DNA of 5,347 bases from Candidatus Atribacteria bacterium 4572_76 (GCA_002084865.1 NBMG01000112.1:1-5347); one strand, 5' to 3'. Counted from the stretch's first letter, positions 1 to 5,347 are shown. Made by a program: numbers and translations. Notes: generated by a model from the letters alone, not told the origin.

Positions 1-896
1 TATAAAATTTCCTGTTTTTTTAATTCAATCAACAAACATAAAACTTCAATTATACTTATCTGAGCCATTCTAGTAGTTACCCCTTCGCTACCCAAAGGTT
101 GCTCGTCTATACCAGTGGCCAAAATTATATCTGACTTTTTAGCCATCGGCGATTGTAAATAGTTTGTTAAAATAATAATTTTACAACCCTTTTTTTTTGC
201 CATTACTACAGCATCATAAACAAGATTGGTCGAACCAGAATGAGACAAGACAAAAAGTACATCATTCTTCCCTATTTTATTTATTAAAAGAGGTATTAAA
301 CTAAAATCATTAGACCATTGACTATTAATTTCCAATTTCAATAGTTTATGGTTAAATAACTTAGCTAAAGCAGCAGTTCCACCTGCACCTATAATTAATA
401 CTGAATTTGAATTAATAATATTCAAATATGCTTCTTTTAATACGGAAATAGATAATATTTTAAATGTATTACTAATAGTCTGCGAGAATAACTGTTGAAC
501 TTTATTCGCGGAAATAGATAATATTTTAAATGTATTACTAATAGTCTGCAAGAATGACTGTTGAACTTTATTAAGTAACAATGGTATACTATCATTTGAA
601 TTTATCTCTGAATAAGTTTCTTTATAATTTAAGGCAAGATCTCTTGTAATATCAATCTTTAAATCGGTATATCCATTAATCTCAATTCTTCTACATAACC
701 GTATTATTGTCGATACGCTAACTCCTACCTTTTCAGCCAGAACATTAATTGGCAATTTTATTACCTCTTCTGGGTAATTTTTTATAAATGTTGCAACTCT
801 TTTTTCTGCTTTACCTAAATGAATAAAAGCAGAATTAATTTTCAGAAATACTTTTCCATTAATATTCTTTTTGCTTTTTTCTAAAACCTTTTCCAT
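1..896 (-). CDS. MurR/RpiR-family transcriptional regulator (HTH + SIS), C-terminus off window
   Basis: Translating the minus strand from the ATG at 896 gives 298 codons open to the window edge. Residues about 20-85 form an RpiR-type helix-turn-helix domain (core LAEKVGVSVSTIIRLCRR, 53-70). Residues about 163-295 form a SIS sugar-phosphate-binding domain, with a GAGGT loop at 170-174, the LSHSGST motif at 217-223, and a final helix resembling the family's last one, so only a few residues are missing. Such proteins sense phosphorylated sugars and control sugar, amino-sugar or inositol use. The start is firm: an in-frame stop lies five codons upstream with no other start between, and a weak GGGT ribosome site precedes the ATG. 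The linker helix between the domains carries a 22-residue tandem duplication (residues 109-130 and 131-152) that family members normally lack. Frame and later motifs are intact, so a protein is probably made; whether it still responds normally is unknown. The ligand cannot be assigned. Confidence 0.9.
   Translation of the reverse strand, partial: MEKVLEKSKKNINGKVFLKINSAFIHLGKAEKRVATFIKNYPEEVIKLPINVLAEKVGVSVSTIIRLCRRIEINGYTDLKIDITRDLALNYKETYSEINSNDSIPLLLNKVQQSFLQTISNTFKILSISANKVQQLFSQTISNTFKILSISVLKEAYLNIINSNSVLIIGAGGTAALAKLFNHKLLKLEINSQWSNDFSLIPLLINKIGKNDVLFVLSHSGSTNLVYDAVVMAKKKGCKIIILTNYLQSPMAKKSDIILATGIDEQPLGSEGVTTRMAQISIIEVLCLLIELKKQEIL
443..572 (-). repeat. In-frame 66-bp tandem duplication inside the RpiR gene
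   Basis: Blocks 443-506 and 509-572 match at 62 of 64 positions with a period of exactly 66 bp (22 codons), so the reading frame is kept. In protein terms residues 109-130 and 131-152 both read NKVQQ..., then QTISNTFKILSIS. They differ at 114/136 (Ser/Leu), 116/138 (Leu/Ser) and at the last residue (Ala/Val), which lies outside the matched block. The near identity means the duplication is recent. It lies in the predicted helix joining the DNA-binding and SIS domains. Confidence 0.97.
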
Positions 897-938
897 ATAA
901 TTTACCCAGCTTTAATTGTTTAAACTTTCTAAGATTGT

Positions 939-958
939 CAGGGAGGTAAATTCCCCTG
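939..958. promoter_or_regulatory. Imperfect GC-rich dyad upstream of the RpiR gene
   Basis: CAGGG at 939-943 and CCCTG at 954-958 are perfect 5-bp arms around a 10-base centre. It is the only GC-rich dyad in a very AT-rich stretch and lies about 45-60 bases upstream of the RpiR start codon. It could be an autoregulatory operator or a leader hairpin. The arms are short, so it may be chance. Confidence 0.3.
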
Positions 959-1034
959 AAACCCCTTTTATATCTTTTTTTATTTCATTTCAGTTTTATA
1001 TTGAAATTCAAATCCTACTAAATAACTTATTTTT

Positions 1035-1063
1035 ATATTACTATTTATACTATACAAAGTCAA
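1035..1063 (-). promoter_or_regulatory. Candidate sigma70-type promoter for the RpiR gene
   Basis: Read on the minus strand, TTGACT (1058-1063) is followed after 17 bases by TAATAT (1035-1040). The -35 element matches 5 of 6 consensus bases and the -10 matches 4 of 6. Transcription would start near 1028 and leave a leader of about 130 bases containing the 939-958 dyad. The AT-rich background makes chance matches common. Confidence 0.4.
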
Positions 1064-1191
1064 TTAATATTTGCTTTTGCTTAATAAAAAATGTAATTTT
1101 TTTCGATATTAATATAATGAATAAGAAAAAACTCATTATACCTTTAAGGCTTTAGATAAATTTAACTTTTTTTATACAAGGGACTCTTACA

Positions 1192-1229
1192 GATGATTTT
1201 TTGTGTTCCAACTTAATAGTAAAATCATC
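1192..1229. repeat. Perfect 9-bp inverted repeat
   Basis: GATGATTTT (1192-1200) is the exact reverse complement of AAAATCATC (1221-1229), with a 20-base loop. No T-run follows on either strand, so it is not a typical intrinsic terminator. Its role is unknown. Confidence 0.6.
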
Positions 1230-1291
1230 GCTTCCGGAATACTCTTAAAACGTATAAAAAGTACTTTTTTGAGGTCTCAATTTTTGAAAAA

Positions 1292-1325
1292 TCGGAAATT
1301 TAGTACTCTGATTTTGAAATTCCGA
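1292..1325. repeat. Near-perfect inverted repeat (9 bp with one bulge)
   Basis: TCGGAA (1292-1297) pairs with TTCCGA (1320-1325). After one bulged A at 1298 the stem continues with TTT (1299-1301) against AAA (1317-1319), leaving a 15-base loop. Its role is unknown; it may belong to the same structured block as the neighbouring dyads. Confidence 0.5.
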
Positions 1326-1424
1326 CACTCGAACATGCTATACAATTTTTAAATTATGTTATTCTCAGTTTAGCAAAAAAGTATTTGAATAGCCGCAAAT
1401 ATTCCACTAGCTATGTTGTTATTC

Positions 1425-1446
1425 TTACATAAAGAAAGTTATGTAA
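1425..1446. repeat. Perfect 8-bp inverted repeat
   Basis: TTACATAA (1425-1432) and TTATGTAA (1439-1446) are exact reverse complements around a 6-base centre (AGAAAG). The size and spacing would suit a dimeric regulator site or a small hairpin. No promoter could be tied to it. Confidence 0.55.
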
Positions 1447-1469
1447 TTATCCTAATGTTTTTAGATTAT

Positions 1470-1502
1470 TCTATAGTTACAGAATATTTCTTTAACTATA
1501 GA
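1470..1502 (-). terminator. 10-bp stem-loop downstream of the DIP synthase gene (possible terminator)
   Basis: TCTATAGTTA (1470-1479) and TAACTATAGA (1493-1502) form a perfect 10-bp stem with a 13-base loop, 45-77 bases past the stop codon of the synthase gene. The position suits transcript ending or 3'-end protection. The stem is AT-rich and no T-run follows, so it is not a standard intrinsic terminator. The alternative is an end of a degenerate mobile element. Confidence 0.4.
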
Positions 1503-1546
1503 CCACTTATTTTCATAGGTAGCTTTGGGCAGAGTAGAGACCGACT

Positions 1547-2869
1547 TTATCCACTTTTATAAAACATTACTATCCGTCTGATATTTTCTGCATTGGATAA
1601 AATAGCAATTAAAAATAGAAACAAAAGAGGTTGATTGGTTACAGCACCAAGAAATATAACAAACAACCGAATATCACGACCTATCCTGAAATAATATTTC
1701 CCAGGGAAAACCTTCTTCTTCATCAGCCCATCATATTTATCCGCAGTATAGCTATTCATAAAAGACCCGATGATGGCCAAAAATCCAATAAATACATAGA
1801 TTAAATTTCCCCCTAAAATATATGTATAATAAGTTAAACCAAAAAGAAGAAAGGCATCTGCATAGCGGTCTAAGACTGCGTCATACCACCCTCCAAACTC
1901 CGATGCTTGAAATTTTAACCGGGCAATCTCTCCATCGCAACCATCCACTATAGAGGATACCTGTGCTAACACTCCCCCAATTAGCAAATTAACATATCCT
2001 CCAAAAAAGAAAAAGAGAGCGCCAATCATAGAAAGTGAAAAAGAAAAAAATGAAATTTGATTGGGGGTAATATTTATTTTTAAGAAATATTTAGAAATTC
2101 GACTAGAAACAGGACGATTTAAATATCTGGAAATAGGACCATCAGACACTTTTTTTAAATCAGCTAAAAGAATATTTTCTGCCTTCTTAAATGCGTTTTC
2201 ATCATCCACATCAATCCAATATTTCCCTTCAATGTCAAAGACTCTTGCCTTTTTCCGTTTGGCTAATATTTTTATTCCTGCTGAAAGAGAAGTATCGCCA
2301 TTGTCTGAACTTTCTTCTAAAGCCTCAAATATTTCCGGTGAACAAAGAAAGATTCCGGTATCATAAGCATTATATTTTTTAATATTCTTTCCAATGTTTA
2401 CAATTTTATTCTTATCATCAACTAAAACTTTGGTAACATCATCAACATCAACAGTTTTGTTCTTAAGGTTATGATCTACTGCCAATATAATTTCTCCATC
2501 GGCAACCTTCTCCTGCATTAAGTTTTCCAGTATAGATTTATCAAAGATATGGTCACTCATCAATAGAATAAAATTCTCATTTATTTCCTTTTTTGCTGCA
2601 AGAACGGAGAGCCCGTTTTCTTTTTTCCATTGCTTATTTATAAGATGGGTTACTTTTAAGTCTCTTCTCCGGGCAAATTGGTTAAGGTGGTTTCTTAGTT
2701 TCTCTCCATTATAGCCAGTTACTATGTAGAAATCGGTAATACCTGCTCCCTTAGCATTTAATATTACTCGTTCGATAAGGGGTAATTCTAAAAGAGGAAC
2801 GAGAGGTTTAGAGCCACCTCTGTTAGACAATCTAGTTCCTTCTCCAGCAGCAATAATCAAACATTTCAT
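1547..2869 (-). CDS. Bifunctional CTP:inositol-1-phosphate cytidylyltransferase / di-myo-inositol-phosphate-phosphate synthase
   Basis: The fusion first makes CDP-L-myo-inositol from CTP and L-myo-inositol 1-phosphate. It then condenses this with a second inositol phosphate to give phosphorylated di-myo-inositol phosphate, the precursor of the thermoprotective solute DIP. Residues 1-235 are a nucleotidyltransferase: AAGEGTRL at 7-14, KPLVP at 21-25, metal-site Asp106 in LLMSDH, and YWIDVDD at 217-223. Residues about 243-440 are a membrane CDP-alcohol phosphotransferase. All signature residues are present with correct spacing: D309, D312, G313, A316, R317, G326, D330, D334. Several hydrophobic segments surround them (about 272-305, 338-373, 400-425). 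The linker SDGPISRYLNRPVSSRIS is typical of this fusion. At 440 residues it is full length. The ATG at 2869 leads directly into the first strand, though its ribosome site (GAGAG) is weak. No inositol-phosphate synthase or final phosphatase is in the window. Confidence 0.93.
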   Translation of the reverse strand: MKCLIIAAGEGTRLSNRGGSKPLVPLLELPLIERVILNAKGAGITDFYIVTGYNGEKLRNHLNQFARRRDLKVTHLINKQWKKENGLSVLAAKKEINENFILLMSDHIFDKSILENLMQEKVADGEIILAVDHNLKNKTVDVDDVTKVLVDDKNKIVNIGKNIKKYNAYDTGIFLCSPEIFEALEESSDNGDTSLSAGIKILAKRKKARVFDIEGKYWIDVDDENAFKKAENILLADLKKVSDGPISRYLNRPVSSRISKYFLKINITPNQISFFSFSLSMIGALFFFFGGYVNLLIGGVLAQVSSIVDGCDGEIARLKFQASEFGGWYDAVLDRYADAFLLFGLTYYTYILGGNLIYVFIGFLAIIGSFMNSYTADKYDGLMKKKVFPGKYYFRIGRDIRLFVIFLGAVTNQPLLFLFLIAILSNAENIRRIVMFYKSG

Positions 2870-2905
2870 CTCTAATCATCTCTCTTTTTTTATAAAAATA
2901 TTAAA

Positions 2906-2934
2906 ATAAAATTACTGATTAAATTTATAAGCAA
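2906..2934 (-). promoter_or_regulatory. Weak candidate promoter for the DIP synthase gene
   Basis: On the minus strand TTGCTT (2929-2934) is followed after 17 bases by TTTTAT (2906-2911), each only a partial match to consensus. The 194-base gap from the upstream kinase makes an own promoter plausible, but readthrough from the upstream genes is equally possible. Confidence 0.25.
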
Positions 2935-3063
2935 CTACCGGGTCCAATTTTTGTTTGAAACTATTTACTTATTCCTTTAGGAAGAAATATAGCAAAATAT
3001 TTTTTAAAATTTAATTCTTAAAACTCATAGTACAGTTTTACTTTTTTTCTCCCTTTTTTACAC

Positions 3064-3816
3064 TTAAAGATCAATTCCCATCAAAGAAGCCCTTTTAATA
3101 ATTCTATCAAAATCAGTTATCCCTGCTGTCCCTTTTCCTTCTACTGCAAAAGAAGCAACACAATTAGCAAACCGCGATGATTCTATAGGATCATCTGTCT
3201 GATAGTATTTTGCTAAAAAGGCTGCTGCAAAAACATCTCCTGCCCCGGTCGGGTCTTTTTCTTCAGTTTTAAAAGCTGAAAAGATAAATTTTTTACCTCT
3301 CCAATATAAAATCGATCCCTCTGCTCCTCGGGTAAGAATTACTATATTTATTAAAGACTTATATTCTTCCAACACTTCCTGCCCTTTCGCATCCCATCTT
3401 CTCATTAAACCCTGCGGGGTTAAACCAACTAAACTATCTTTAAAAAGAGTAAATACTTCCTGATCAACTTCATCAGCTACCGGACAAATATGTACAATTT
3501 TCGCCTTATCCCATCCCTTAGGGATTTGCTCTTTTTTTATCCTATTTGCTACGTCATTAATAATCTGTTTCCTTTTTCCTTGACAATAGGAATTACAAAA
3601 AGTAGTAGTTTGAGGAGATACAGAACCGGCAATACTAATTCCCTTCAATAAACCATCACAAGAAAAGTCTAATCCTCTACTGGTAATTATTCCGGTAGAT
3701 AGACCGAGTTTACAAGCGGTAAGAGAAGAATAGACCGCTGAACCACCGATTAATTTCTCCCCGGGATAAATATCATAAGTTACATGCCCAATAGAAACAA
3801 ATTCCGGACACTCCAT
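3064..3816 (-). CDS. Short PfkB-family carbohydrate kinase (myo-inositol-kinase-like), apparent internal deletion
   Basis: This is a ribokinase/PfkB-fold kinase that transfers phosphate from ATP to a sugar or polyol. It shows an N-terminal substrate-side GG (24-25), TTTF at 70-73, VHICPVADEVD at 108-118, TPQGLMRRWD at 133-142, LTRG at 161-164, and the ATP/anion-hole signature DPTGAGD at 188-194 with catalytic base Asp194. The pattern resembles the myo-inositol-kinase-like branch from memory; the substrate is not proven. At 250 residues it is short. Between WDAKGQ (to 146) and EVLEEY (from 147) I would expect roughly 30 more residues carrying the acidic SEED/NxxE-type phosphate- and Mg-site motif. 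That block is missing in frame, so activity is doubtful. A strong GGAGGGG ribosome site precedes the ATG at 3816. It lies downstream of the broken MerR gene and upstream of the DIP synthase, all on one strand. Confidence 0.82.
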   Translation of the reverse strand: MECPEFVSIGHVTYDIYPGEKLIGGSAVYSSLTACKLGLSTGIITSRGLDFSCDGLLKGISIAGSVSPQTTTFCNSYCQGKRKQIINDVANRIKKEQIPKGWDKAKIVHICPVADEVDQEVFTLFKDSLVGLTPQGLMRRWDAKGQEVLEEYKSLINIVILTRGAEGSILYWRGKKFIFSAFKTEEKDPTGAGDVFAAAFLAKYYQTDDPIESSRFANCVASFAVEGKGTAGITDFDRIIKRASLMGIDL

Positions 3817-3895
3817 TATTTTTCCCCTCCCTTTTGCTTAACTCATTCTTTTCAGCTTTTTTACTTCCTTTTCGACCTTATTACCTCTTGCCCTT

Positions 3896-4215
3896 CTATG
3901 TTTTTTTTCGTTTCTTTAAAAATTCTATTACCCCTTCTAATCCTTTCTTCACTTTAATTGTCTCGTTTAATCTCTCTTCTGTTTTTACCAATTGAGACTG
4001 TAAAAATTCAATCATCTTATTTAACTCGTTATCATCTACTTTTTCTAAAATATTTTCTTCTACAATCCCATTTATTTCTTCCATTTCTTTTACCTCTCTT
4101 AAAGAAAACCCTGCTTTTTTTAATTGTCTAATATTGTTCGGGGAGTAACTTTCGTTTTTTTTGCTAATTCTCCTATCTGGATAAATTTTTCCTCTTTTTC
4201 TTTTTTATTCTCCAT
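3896..4215 (-). pseudogene. MerR-family regulator broken by internal deletion and frameshift
   Basis: From the ATG at 4215, preceded by an AAGGGG ribosome site, the frame reads a charged leader and FIQIGELAKKTKVTPRTI (11-28). This is the first half of a MerR winged-helix domain. It then hits a stop at 4120-4122 after 31 residues. Another frame resumes at about 4132 with IRQLKKAGFSLREVKEM, the family's later helix, then a charged coiled-coil dimerisation helix ending at 3896. The part normally between (RYYE...GLL...GYRLY...DL, about 33 residues) is absent, and the junction at about 4130-4134 also shifts frame. A 62-residue fragment could in principle start at the ATG at 4084, but it has no DNA-binding domain. 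MerR proteins usually regulate the neighbouring genes, here probably the kinase and synthase. Restoring the frame alone would not restore the protein. Confidence 0.85.
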
Positions 4216-4237
4216 AACAATTTTCCCCTTTGAAATA

Positions 4238-4253
4238 TTTAAGAAATCTTAAA
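4238..4253. promoter_or_regulatory. Perfect 7-bp dyad in the MerR-gene leader
   Basis: TTTAAGA (4238-4244) and TCTTAAA (4247-4253) form an exact inverted repeat with a 2-base centre. It lies between the candidate MerR promoter and its ribosome site. The shape suits a dimeric repressor operator. AT-richness lowers confidence. Confidence 0.4.
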
Positions 4254-4269
4254 ATATAAACCTATCTAT

Positions 4270-4298
4270 TTTATATCATACTTGTACGTATAGGTCAA
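4270..4298 (-). promoter_or_regulatory. Promoter for the MerR gene, kinase and synthase strand
   Basis: On the minus strand TTGACC (4293-4298) is followed after 17 bases by TATAAA (4270-4275). Both are good sigma70 matches. Transcription would begin near 4263, about 48 bases before the MerR ATG. The spacer contains the small dyad ATAC-GTACAA-GTAT. Dyads between the -35 and -10 are typical of MerR-regulated promoters, although those usually have 19-20-base spacers. Confidence 0.6.
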
Positions 4299-4307
4299 GT
4301 TTAACTT
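4297..4307. promoter_or_regulatory. AAGTT-T-AACTT palindrome between divergent promoters
   Basis: An 11-base perfect palindrome overlaps the -35 of the minus-strand promoter by two bases and lies just upstream of the plus-strand promoter. It resembles half of a MerR-type operator core and could serve both directions. It is short, so chance is possible. Confidence 0.3.
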
Positions 4308-4320
4308 AACATTTAGGAAG

Positions 4321-4350
4321 TTGCTTTTCTGCTTTACTCTTTGCTATAAT
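4321..4350 (+). promoter_or_regulatory. Promoter for the truncated plus-strand kinase
   Basis: TTGCTT (4321-4326) and a perfect TATAAT (4345-4350) are separated by 18 bases, and TGC just before the -10 makes an extended -10 element. Transcription would start near 4357, about 50 bases before the kinase ATG. Confidence 0.65.
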
Positions 4351-4408
4351 AACTGGACAAAGAAAATAAAATTATTAGATTATTAACTTTTGGATTGGAG
4401 ATAACAAA

Positions 4409-5005
4409 ATGGAAACTAACACTAAATTTTATGATATTGCCTTTATCGGACATTACACTAAAGATACAATTATATCTTCCGCCGGTACCAGAGTAGTCGA
4501 TGGAGGAGCTTTTAATTACGGTGCTAATATAGCCTCAAGGATGGGATTAAAAGTTGCCGCAGTTACCCGTCTGGCGAAAGAAGATTTTCATGTTGTAGAA
4601 AAACTAAAAGACTTAGGTGTTGATGTATTCGCACACCTCTCCCCTCAGTCTACTTGTTTGCGCCTGGAATATCCTACTTCCAACCTGGATGAACGGGTAA
4701 TATATGTAGCCAGTTCAGCAGGTCCTTTCACTCTGGCTGAAGTAAAAAAAATTCAAGCTAAGGCAATTGTAATAGGTGCATCTATGCGTGATGAGGTTAG
4801 CTTGCAAGTTATAGAGGAACTTGCAAAAAAGAAAACTATTCTTGCCGCTGATGTGCAGAGTTTTATACGAGTAAATTATAATGGTAAATTAGTTCCTAAA
4901 GAATGGCCGGAAAGAGATTCCATACTTGCTCGCTTGGATATATTAAAAACTGATGCAGTGGAAGCAGGATTGTTGTTTGGAAAATGTGACCTTTATACAG
5001 CTTGA
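4409..5005 (+). pseudogene. PfkB-family kinase (myo-inositol-kinase-like), truncated before its catalytic half
   Basis: The ATG at 4409 follows a good GGAG ribosome site (4397-4400) and a strong promoter. Residues 1-198 cover the N-terminal two thirds of a PfkB kinase: FIGHYTKD at 12-19, GG at 32-33 with the following substrate helix, DVQSFIRV at 148-155, and LKTDAVEAGLLFG at 179-191. The DVQ...IR and LK...EA pattern resembles myo-inositol kinases. The protein stops at residue 198, just after the segment where the family continues into the strands carrying the T.G motif and the GAGD anion hole with the catalytic Asp. No frame after 5005 resumes the kinase, and another gene's tail begins 47 bases on. 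The product should not be catalytically active. The break looks like a deletion or rearrangement endpoint at about 5003-5052, or an assembly join. It diverges from the MerR gene and may have been controlled by it. Confidence 0.85.
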
Positions 5006-5052
5006 AAATGTAAATAGCCATTGTCTTATGACATAAAAGTATAAACTAATGA

Positions 5053-5347
5053 CTACTCTTGTTTTTTGATATCTTCATAAGGTAAAACATGTAAGCTATT
5101 CTCTTTTAAACAAAGACTTACTTCTTCCCCGATTGTAAAGCTTTTTTGGGCTAATGGATTAGAAATTTCAACAGTAAAGATATTGTCATCTACCTTAATT
5201 TCATACACCAGGTGAGAACCTAAATATATTATTTGTTGGATTTTTCCAATAATAGAATTGGGTATCTTCGCTTTTAAATCAACTGCTTCCGGTCGAACAA
5301 GCAATAGAATTTTTTCTCCTTCTTTAAAAGTAATGTTATGTAAGGCG
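5053..5347 (-). CDS. ABC transporter ATP-binding protein, C-terminal TOBE region (partial)
   Basis: The frame is open from the right edge (first whole codon 5344-5346) to the TAG at 5053-5055, about 97 residues. The segment reads EKILLLVRPEAVDL, then GKIQQIIYLGSHLVYEIKVD, then a last strand LHVLP. This is the TOBE_2 domain pattern (RPE, then YLGS) at the end of importer ATPases of the PotA/UgpC/MalK type, which drive uptake of polyamines, sugars or ferric iron. The ATP-binding part (Walker A, signature, Walker B) lies outside the window, so the substrate cannot be named. A TTG at 5304 is only an internal codon, not the true start. The stop position is normal for the family, so this gene seems intact at its 3' end. 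It converges on the truncated kinase. Confidence 0.8.
   Translation of the reverse strand, partial: ALHNITFKEGEKILLLVRPEAVDLKAKIPNSIIGKIQQIIYLGSHLVYEIKVDDNIFTVEISNPLAQKSFTIGEEVSLCLKENSLHVLPYEDIKKQE

Larger units (their letters stand above)
897..1546. other. AT-rich gene-free region with several inverted repeats
   Basis: I see no credible gene in these 650 bases. The only reading frame of note, at 916-1155 on the plus strand, starts with TTG, has no visible ribosome site, and encodes a low-complexity Phe/Ile/Tyr-rich product typical of translated AT-rich spacer. The left part holds the probable promoter and leader of the RpiR gene. The right part, from about 1180 to 1502, is less monotonous and carries four perfect or near-perfect inverted repeats (listed separately), plus a 14-bp palindrome at 1256-1269. 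I could not find a transposase remnant in it. A structured RNA, a decayed insertion element, or ordinary spacer are all possible. Confidence 0.6.

Noticed and set aside
916..1155. 79-codon plus-strand open frame
   Set aside because: It has a TTG start, no ribosome site and a low-complexity Phe/Ile/Tyr-rich product, and it lies in AT-rich spacer. It looks like chance.
1256..1269. 14-bp palindrome AAAAAGTACTTTTT
   Set aside because: It is mostly A- and T-runs and has no loop, so it is easily explained by base composition. It was not listed as a feature on its own.
2061..2382. Two plus-strand open frames of 101 and 63 codons
   Set aside because: Both lie wholly inside the DIP synthase gene on the opposite strand, which has a complete set of family motifs. 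They are antisense shadows.
3019..3040. Stem-loop (TAAAACT / AGTTTTA) followed by a T-run on the plus strand
   Set aside because: It looks like an intrinsic terminator only in the plus direction, where no gene ends. On the minus strand, after the kinase stop, no T-run directly follows and the stem is AT-rich.
4120..4215. Programmed frameshift at the A8 run in the MerR gene
   Set aside because: A shift there would not help. The winged-helix middle segment is physically absent and both flanking landmarks abut at about 4132.
5003..5052. Readthrough or frameshift continuation of the plus-strand kinase
   Set aside because: All three frames after the TGA stop quickly and contain no recognisable kinase segment.

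Overview
The window comes from a strongly AT-rich bacterial genome. The bacterial signs are RpiR-, MerR- and ABC-transporter-type proteins, Shine-Dalgarno sites and sigma70-like promoters. The most diagnostic gene is a complete fused inositol-1-phosphate cytidylyltransferase / di-myo-inositol-phosphate-phosphate synthase. This enzyme makes the precursor of di-myo-inositol phosphate (DIP), a solute typical of (hyper)thermophiles. It suggests a thermophile, or a descendant of one that kept or acquired this gene. An AT-rich lineage such as Atribacterota would fit, but the taxon cannot be fixed from this sequence.

Layout: 1-896 (-) is an RpiR/SIS regulator, cut only at its extreme C-terminus and carrying a recent in-frame 66-bp tandem duplication. 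897-1546 is an AT-rich gene-free stretch with a probable promoter for the regulator and several perfect inverted repeats. 1547-2869 (-) is the intact DIP-phosphate synthase fusion. 2870-3063 is intergenic. 3064-3816 (-) is a short PfkB-family kinase that seems to lack an internal block. 3896-4215 (-) is a MerR regulator broken by an internal deletion plus frameshift. 4216-4408 is a divergent promoter region with dyads. 4409-5005 (+) is a second PfkB-family kinase that stops before its catalytic half. 5053-5347 (-) is the C-terminal TOBE part of an ABC transporter ATPase that enters from the right edge.

Both kinases resemble the myo-inositol-kinase-like branch of the PfkB family. Phosphorylation of myo-inositol at D-3 gives D-myo-inositol 3-phosphate, which is the same compound as L-myo-inositol 1-phosphate, the substrate of the cytidylyltransferase. 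The cluster could therefore be, or once have been, an inositol-salvage route into DIP, controlled by the MerR and perhaps the RpiR regulator. This is inference.

Four neighbouring genes carry structural lesions (duplication, internal deletion, deletion with frameshift, 3' truncation), while the biosynthetic enzyme is intact. Either the accessory part of the locus is decaying or rearranging, or the assembly is faulty here.
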